The translations under genes and the position numbers were made by a program. A stretch of DNA of 64,000 nucleotides, taken from NCBI RefSeq assembly GCF_019565505.1, contig NZ_CP067378.1:3320501-3384500 (forward strand). The letters run 5' to 3'. The DNA comes from Flavobacterium davisii (GTDB lineage Bacteria; Bacteroidota; Bacteroidia; Flavobacteriales; Flavobacteriaceae). Of this stretch, positions 60,411-64,000 are shown piece by piece; position 1 is the first letter of the stretch, and every line of letters begins with the position of its first letter. A model generated the notes under the pieces. The model had not been told where the DNA came from. It ran no database searches and saw nothing but the letters and a program-made list of their open reading frames with translations.

Positions 60411-60611
60411 ATGAAACGATTTTTTTTAAATTGGCATATAATCCGTTTTTTTCGATTAGCATTGGGTATTTTTTTGATATTTCAAGCATTTGAAACTCAT
60501 CAGTGGTTTTTTTTAGGATTTGCAATATTCTTTTTGTTCCAAGTATTTTTTAATTTAGGTTGTCAGTCTAATACCTGTCAAATTCAGCTAAAAGATAAAA
60601 ATGATGAATGA
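60411..60611 (+). CDS. Small membrane protein (DUF2892-like)
   Basis: 66 residues with two hydrophobic segments (FRLALGIFLIFQAFE and WFFLGFAIFFLFQVFFNL), then Cys-x4-Cys (GCQSNTCQI) and a charged tail. This is the shape of the YgaP-type C-terminal membrane domain (DUF2892), which often accompanies rhodanese genes. The Cys pair may take part in sulfur or thiol chemistry. It overlaps the thioredoxin gene by 11 bases. Confidence 0.7.
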   Translation: MKRFFLNWHIIRFFRLALGIFLIFQAFETHQWFFLGFAIFFLFQVFFNLGCQSNTCQIQLKDKNDE

Positions 60612-60906
60612 TTCATTTATGAATATTATAAACAAGGATAAACCAGTGTTAATTGATTTTTTTGCAACTTGGTGTGGTCCTTGTCAAATGTTGAGTTCTG
60701 TTCTGATAGAAGTAAAAGCAATATTTAAAGATAAAGTTAGCATTATAAAAATAGATGTAGAGAAAAATAAAGAATTAGCTACTAGGTATAAAGTAAGAGG
60801 AGTTCCCTCTCTAATTCTTTTCCAAAAAGGACAAGCTATATGGCATCATTCAGGATTAATTCAAAAAGATGAAATTGTAAAAGTAATAAATGAAAGAATC
60901 TTATAA
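60601..60906 (+). CDS. Thioredoxin
   Basis: 101 residues. VLIDFFATWCGPCQMLSSVL contains the WCGPC active site. IIKIDVEKNKELATRYKVRGVP has the cis-Pro (GVPSLILF). Cytosolic, with no signal peptide. It overlaps the preceding gene by 11 bases and so belongs to the MBL-rhodanese operon, where it could supply reducing power for persulfide turnover. Adjacent ATG codons make the precise start uncertain by a few residues. Confidence 0.92.
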   Translation: MMNDSFMNIINKDKPVLIDFFATWCGPCQMLSSVLIEVKAIFKDKVSIIKIDVEKNKELATRYKVRGVPSLILFQKGQAIWHHSGLIQKDEIVKVINERIL

Positions 60907-60910
60907 AGTT

Positions 60911-61071
60911 ATGTTAAAGAAGCATTTTCTTACTATTTAAGGTAGTATATTTGGTCTTGTAGCGGATTTATTTATCAGGGTCAGAAATGGTCTTTATTGG
61001 AAATCGCGCTATTATCTCTAGGTCTCTTAATACTACTTTATAAGATGTTATTTGGAGTCTTTAGTAGGTAG
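60911..61071 (+). pseudogene. Small membrane protein, frame-broken
   Basis: From the ATG at 60911 the frame starts MLKKHFLTI, then stops. Changing frames at about 60940 and 60975 gives GSIFGLVAGFIYYQGQKWSL followed by a single long helix (LEIALLSLGLLILLYKMLFG). It sits 5 bases after the thioredoxin gene and may be the last membrane gene of the operon. It is either decayed or hit by the same read errors as elsewhere. Confidence 0.4.
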
Positions 61072-61105
61072 TTTGTTTAAATAAATAACTTTAAAAAAAA
61101 TTATT

Positions 61106-61285
61106 ATGAAAAAATTAATTGCGTCAGTAGCGGTAGTAACATTTTTATTTTCATCTAGTGTATTTGCACAAGAAGTGAAAGAAGAAAAGAAAGCAAAAAC
61201 TGAAAAAACTTGCTCTAAAGGAGACAAAAAAGCTTGTACTGAAAAAAAGGCTTGTTGTACAAAAAAAGCAGAGAAAAAAGCTTAA
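61106..61285 (+). CDS. Secreted Cys/Lys-rich small protein
   Basis: 59 residues: a signal peptide (KKLIASVAVVTFLFSSSVFAQ), then a mature part of about 37 residues made of Lys, Glu and four Cys (KTCSKGDKKACTEKKACCTKK). A small-metal-binding or copper-handling role is possible because of the Cys-Lys pattern, but nothing proves it. It follows the thiol/persulfide gene group after 34 bases and ends with its own terminator. It is easily missed because of its length; the ATG and signal peptide are clear. Confidence 0.75.
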   Translation: MKKLIASVAVVTFLFSSSVFAQEVKEEKKAKTEKTCSKGDKKACTEKKACCTKKAEKKA

Positions 61286-61330
61286 TAAATTAGTTTCCTT
61301 AAATTATACAAGAAGGATATAAGCTTAAAT

Positions 61331-61358
61331 GACTCGGATTAAATCCGAGTCCTTTTTA
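61331..61358 (+). terminator. Terminator after the Cys-rich protein
   Basis: GACTCGGAT / ATCCGAGTC (61331-61339 with 61343-61351) with a TAA loop, followed by CTTTTT. Confidence 0.9.
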
Positions 61359-61442
61359 ATATATCATAAGTAATAATTAAATAATACCTTAATTTATAAC
61401 TTAGAAAAGTTAATTATTTAGTAAAATTTACAGTTAATTTCT

Positions 61443-61450
61443 TATATTTG
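61443..61450 (+). promoter_or_regulatory. -7 box of guaB
   Basis: TATATTTG, a full TAnnTTTG match, 24 bases before the guaB ATG. No -33 TTTG is seen. Confidence 0.5.
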
Positions 61451-61453
61451 TTC

Positions 61454-61473
61454 GCAATTTAATCGTAAATTGC
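61454..61473 (+). promoter_or_regulatory. Palindrome abutting the guaB start
   Basis: GCAATTTA (61454-61461), ATCG, TAAATTGC (61466-61473): a perfect 8-bp inverted repeat ending one base before the ATG. It covers the predicted transcription start and any ribosome-binding region, so it could be an operator or a short leader hairpin. Confidence 0.55.
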
Positions 61474-61474
61474 A

Positions 61475-62947
61475 ATGAACGCACACACAACTAAAATCAT
61501 CGGTGAAGGATTAACTTACGATGATGTATTGCTTATTCCAAACTATTCACAAGTACTTCCACGAGAAGTAAGTATCCAAACAAAATTTACTAAGAATATT
61601 ACATTGAATGTACCTATTGTATCAGCTGCAATGGATACAGTTACAGAAAGTGCTATGGCTATTGCTATGGCGCAAGAAGGAGGAATAGGTGTTTTGCATA
61701 AAAACATGTCAATCCAACAACAAGCAGCAGAAGTACGTAAAGTAAAAAGAGCAGAAAGTGGAATGATTATAGATCCTGTAATATTAAATCTTGGAGCAAC
61801 AGTAGGAGATGCTAAAAGCGCAATGAGAGAATATGGAATAGGAGGTATACCAGTAGTTGATGAAGATAGAAAATTAATAGGAATCGTTACCAATAGAGAT
61901 TTGCGTTTTGAAAAAAATAATCAAAGAGGGATTATAGAGGTAATGACTTCAACTAATTTGGTTACGGCTCCTGAAGGGACAACATTAGAAAAAGCAGAAG
62001 AAATCTTAAAAGGAAATAAGATAGAAAAATTGCCCGTTGTAAATTCAGAAAATGAACTAATAGGACTTATTACTTTCCGAGATATTACTAAACTTACCCA
62101 AAAACCAAATGCTAATAAAGATCAATATGGGCGTTTGCGTGTAGCGGCAGCTTTAGGTGTTACAGCAGATGCTGTAGAACGCGCAGAAGCTTTAGTAAAA
62201 GCGGGTGTTGATGCTGTTATTATTGATACAGCACATGGTCATACCAAAGGAGTAGTTGAAGTTTTAAAACAAGTAAAAAATAAATTTCCAAATTTAGATG
62301 TAATAGTTGGAAATATAGCAACACCAGAAGCAGCGTTATATCTAGTAGAAAATGGAGCCGATGCAGTTAAAGTAGGTATTGGCCCGAGATCCATTTGTAC
62401 TACTCGTGTAGTGGCAGGTGTTGGATTTCCTCAATTTTCTGCGGTATTAGAAGTGTCAGCAGCATTAAAGGGTACGGGGGTTCCCGTTATAGCAGATGGA
62501 GGTGTTCGTTATACAGGTGATATACCTAAAGCTATAGCAGCAGGTGCTTCTACAGTTATGCTAGGATCTTTACTAGCTGGAACTAAAGAATCGCCGGGAG
62601 AAACTATTATATTTGAAGGGAGAAAATTTAAATCTTATAGAGGGATGGGATCGGTAGAAGCAATGAAAGAAGGATCTAAAGACCGTTATTTTCAAGATGT
62701 TGAAGATGATGTTAAAAAGTTAGTTCCAGAAGGAATTGTAGGTCGTGTGCCTTATAAAGGAGAATTAAATGAAAGCATGCTTCAATTTATAGGTGGATTA
62801 AGAGCAGGAATGGGATATTGTGGTGCCGCTACAGTAGCAGAATTACAAGAAAAAGGAAGATTTATTAGAATTACATCAAGTGGTATTAGCGAAAGTCATC
62901 CACATAATGTAACAATTACAAAAGAAGCACCTAACTATTCACGTTAA
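61475..62947 (+). CDS. guaB: IMP dehydrogenase
   Basis: NAD-dependent oxidation of IMP to XMP, the committed step to GMP. 490 residues, intact, normal length. N-terminal [19 protein letters not shown], two CBS domains inserted at about 95-205 ([39 protein letters not shown]), the barrel motif [10 protein letters not shown], the active-site loop [17 protein letters not shown] with the catalytic Cys, and the flap region [20 protein letters not shown]. It is likely monocistronic, with its own promoter and a palindrome at the start. Confidence 0.97.
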   Translation: MNAHTTKIIGEGLTYDDVLLIPNYSQVLPREVSIQTKFTKNITLNVPIVSAAMDTVTESAMAIAMAQEGGIGVLHKNMSIQQQAAEVRKVKRAESGMIIDPVILNLGATVGDAKSAMREYGIGGIPVVDEDRKLIGIVTNRDLRFEKNNQRGIIEVMTSTNLVTAPEGTTLEKAEEILKGNKIEKLPVVNSENELIGLITFRDITKLTQKPNANKDQYGRLRVAAALGVTADAVERAEALVKAGVDAVIIDTAHGHTKGVVEVLKQVKNKFPNLDVIVGNIATPEAALYLVENGADAVKVGIGPRSICTTRVVAGVGFPQFSAVLEVSAALKGTGVPVIADGGVRYTGDIPKAIAAGASTVMLGSLLAGTKESPGETIIFEGRKFKSYRGMGSVEAMKEGSKDRYFQDVEDDVKKLVPEGIVGRVPYKGELNESMLQFIGGLRAGMGYCGAATVAELQEKGRFIRITSSGISESHPHNVTITKEAPNYSR

Positions 62948-62986
62948 TAGAATTTGTTAAAAGTCAAAAAAAGTTAGCTTTCCTAG

Positions 62987-63027
62987 ACTGCCCCCAAAAA
63001 TTAGATATTATTTGGGGGCAGTGTATT
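62987..63027. repeat. CCCCCAAAA-type hairpin, copy 2
   Basis: ACTGCCCCCAAA / TTTGGGGGCAGT perfect 12-bp arms (62987-62998 with 63011-63022) with a 12-base loop, followed by GTATTTTTT. It lies 40 bases after guaB and could act as its terminator; its likeness to 11863-11895 suggests a repeated element or insertion-sequence end. The 63028-63279 stretch beyond shows nothing else. Confidence 0.65.
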
Positions 63028-63279
63028 TTTTCGGAATAACCCCATTTTGAAACTTTGATTCTATAAATGAGGTTAAATTTAGATGTAAAAAGGTTTTAAA
63101 ACTTTGGGTTTTATGAATATGTTTTATTTTTGAATCTTTAACTTTTAAAAGTTTTTCATTTGTAATAAATTTCTAACGAATAACGAAGTTAAAACTTAAT
63201 TTTATTGACATATTTTGTTATTAAATCTACCCTTTAAGTAACTCCGAATATGATCAAGATTTTTTCTTTCTTTTTGAAT

Positions 63280-64000
63280 TTATTCATCTAAATGTTGATA
63301 AGCTCCTAAATCAGGAGGAGAGGTTCTATTTTTACCATCTAAGTCCTTAGGAATTAAGAAAGATTTATTTCCCTTAGCAATAGCTGCTGAATTTTTGAGA
63401 ATTCTTAGATTGTTATTGAAAGGATCCTTAAATTTAGGATTAAAATTGCTCTGTCTTGTATCTATAATATTATTATAGCTTTTAATAAAGTCATATAAAG
63501 AACTATTATACTGATTATTTGTATCGTTAAATTTTATTAAGCAGTAGCTAAAATCAATATTAAAAGCTGCAGAATCATTTTTTTTAAGACCTAACTCAAT
63601 ATTATTATTGCCATATATTATACAATTTATAAAACGAGCTAAGATAAGGTCAGAAAGAAATAAAACATCTTTTTGTTTATAACTATTGTCTATATACACA
63701 CATGGCGTTTGGCGATTACTATTATTCCAATAATTGGCAAAAGTACAAGAATTAAAATGATATTCACCTCCTAATGTACAGGCTAGGCTAGCTTGTCCGC
63801 ATTTGTTAATCGTAATATTTTCACCATAAATTTTTCCTTTTCTAGCAACTAATCCAAAATCACTTGAATTATATATTTGTGTGTTAAAAATACGAGTTGT
63901 AGTGCCATCATTTCGATCTATAAAAATTCCAAATGAACTATTTTTAATCGTTAAATTTTTAAATTCATTATTTGTACTTCCATCTGCTAAATAAATTCCT
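63280..64000 (-). CDS. Right-handed beta-helix surface protein (choice-of-anchor Q type), 5' end outside window
   Basis: The frame is open from the window edge (64000) to a stop at 63280, about 239 residues of the C-terminal part. It shows repeated short beta-strands with small polar turns (FKNLTIKNSSFGIFI, TRIFNTQIYNSSDFGLVA, GENITINKCGQAS), the parallel beta-helix pattern of pectate-lyase-like proteins. It ends in FLIPKDLDGKNRTSPPDLGAYQHLD, the signature of the choice-of-anchor Q domain. The full protein is probably exported to the cell surface. Ligand or enzyme activity is unknown; the start lies beyond the window. Confidence 0.75.
   Translation of the reverse strand, partial: GIYLADGSTNNEFKNLTIKNSSFGIFIDRNDGTTTRIFNTQIYNSSDFGLVARKGKIYGENITINKCGQASLACTLGGEYHFNSCTFANYWNNSNRQTPCVYIDNSYKQKDVLFLSDLILARFINCIIYGNNNIELGLKKNDSAAFNIDFSYCLIKFNDTNNQYNSSLYDFIKSYNNIIDTRQSNFNPKFKDPFNNNLRILKNSAAIAKGNKSFLIPKDLDGKNRTSPPDLGAYQHLDE

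Overview
The window is low-GC DNA from a member of the Bacteroidota, most likely order Flavobacteriales. Four things point there: type IX secretion (T9SS) cargo with type A and type B C-terminal sorting domains, a PorP/SprF protein, a type III glutamine synthetase, and several -7 promoter boxes of the Bacteroidota form TAnnTTTG. The genus cannot be named from sequence alone. I see no rRNA, tRNA or CRISPR array.

Layout. 1-9400: menaquinone genes (menB, menA, two unknown genes, menC), then yidD, cysS, folE and an aminotransferase on the minus strand. 10000-16800: a T9SS leucine-rich repeat protein, an MliC-like lipoprotein, a secreted SGNH hydrolase coupled to a membrane acyltransferase, and a short-chain dehydrogenase. 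17700-23650: a type B cargo / SprF / OmpA gene set. 23700-26330: an Rrf2 regulator with Cys ligands, a Crp/Fnr regulator and a His-rich membrane protein, possibly a nitric-oxide or redox response. 26800-29060: type III glutamine synthetase. 29490-36300: an outer-membrane barrel gene and a RiPP cluster of two Cys-rich double-glycine precursors, a radical SAM/SPASM maturase and a C39-peptidase ABC exporter. This is the most interesting locus. 36900-39200: small accessory genes with HTH regulators. 39800-47100: the RelA/SpoT homologue, DUF937, serA, serC, a LuxC-like acyl-CoA reductase and a ferredoxin. 47200-58100: membrane, TPR, DUF389, helicase, MscS, YchJ and methyltransferase genes. 58200-61300: a Crp/Fnr regulator, an MBL-rhodanese fusion, thioredoxin and small proteins, probably a persulfide/thiol module. 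61475-62947: guaB. 63280-64000: the 3' part of a beta-helix surface protein.

Two features run through the whole window. First, over 30 single-base frameshifts break otherwise well-conserved genes, including folE, serA, serC, relA/spoT and glutamine synthetase. Most lie in homopolymers, so they look like uncorrected read errors rather than gene decay. I give merged coordinates for these genes and flag each break. Second, a dispersed non-coding element of about 150-210 bp with terminal inverted repeats, able to fold into a long hairpin, occurs at five clear sites and one degenerate site.
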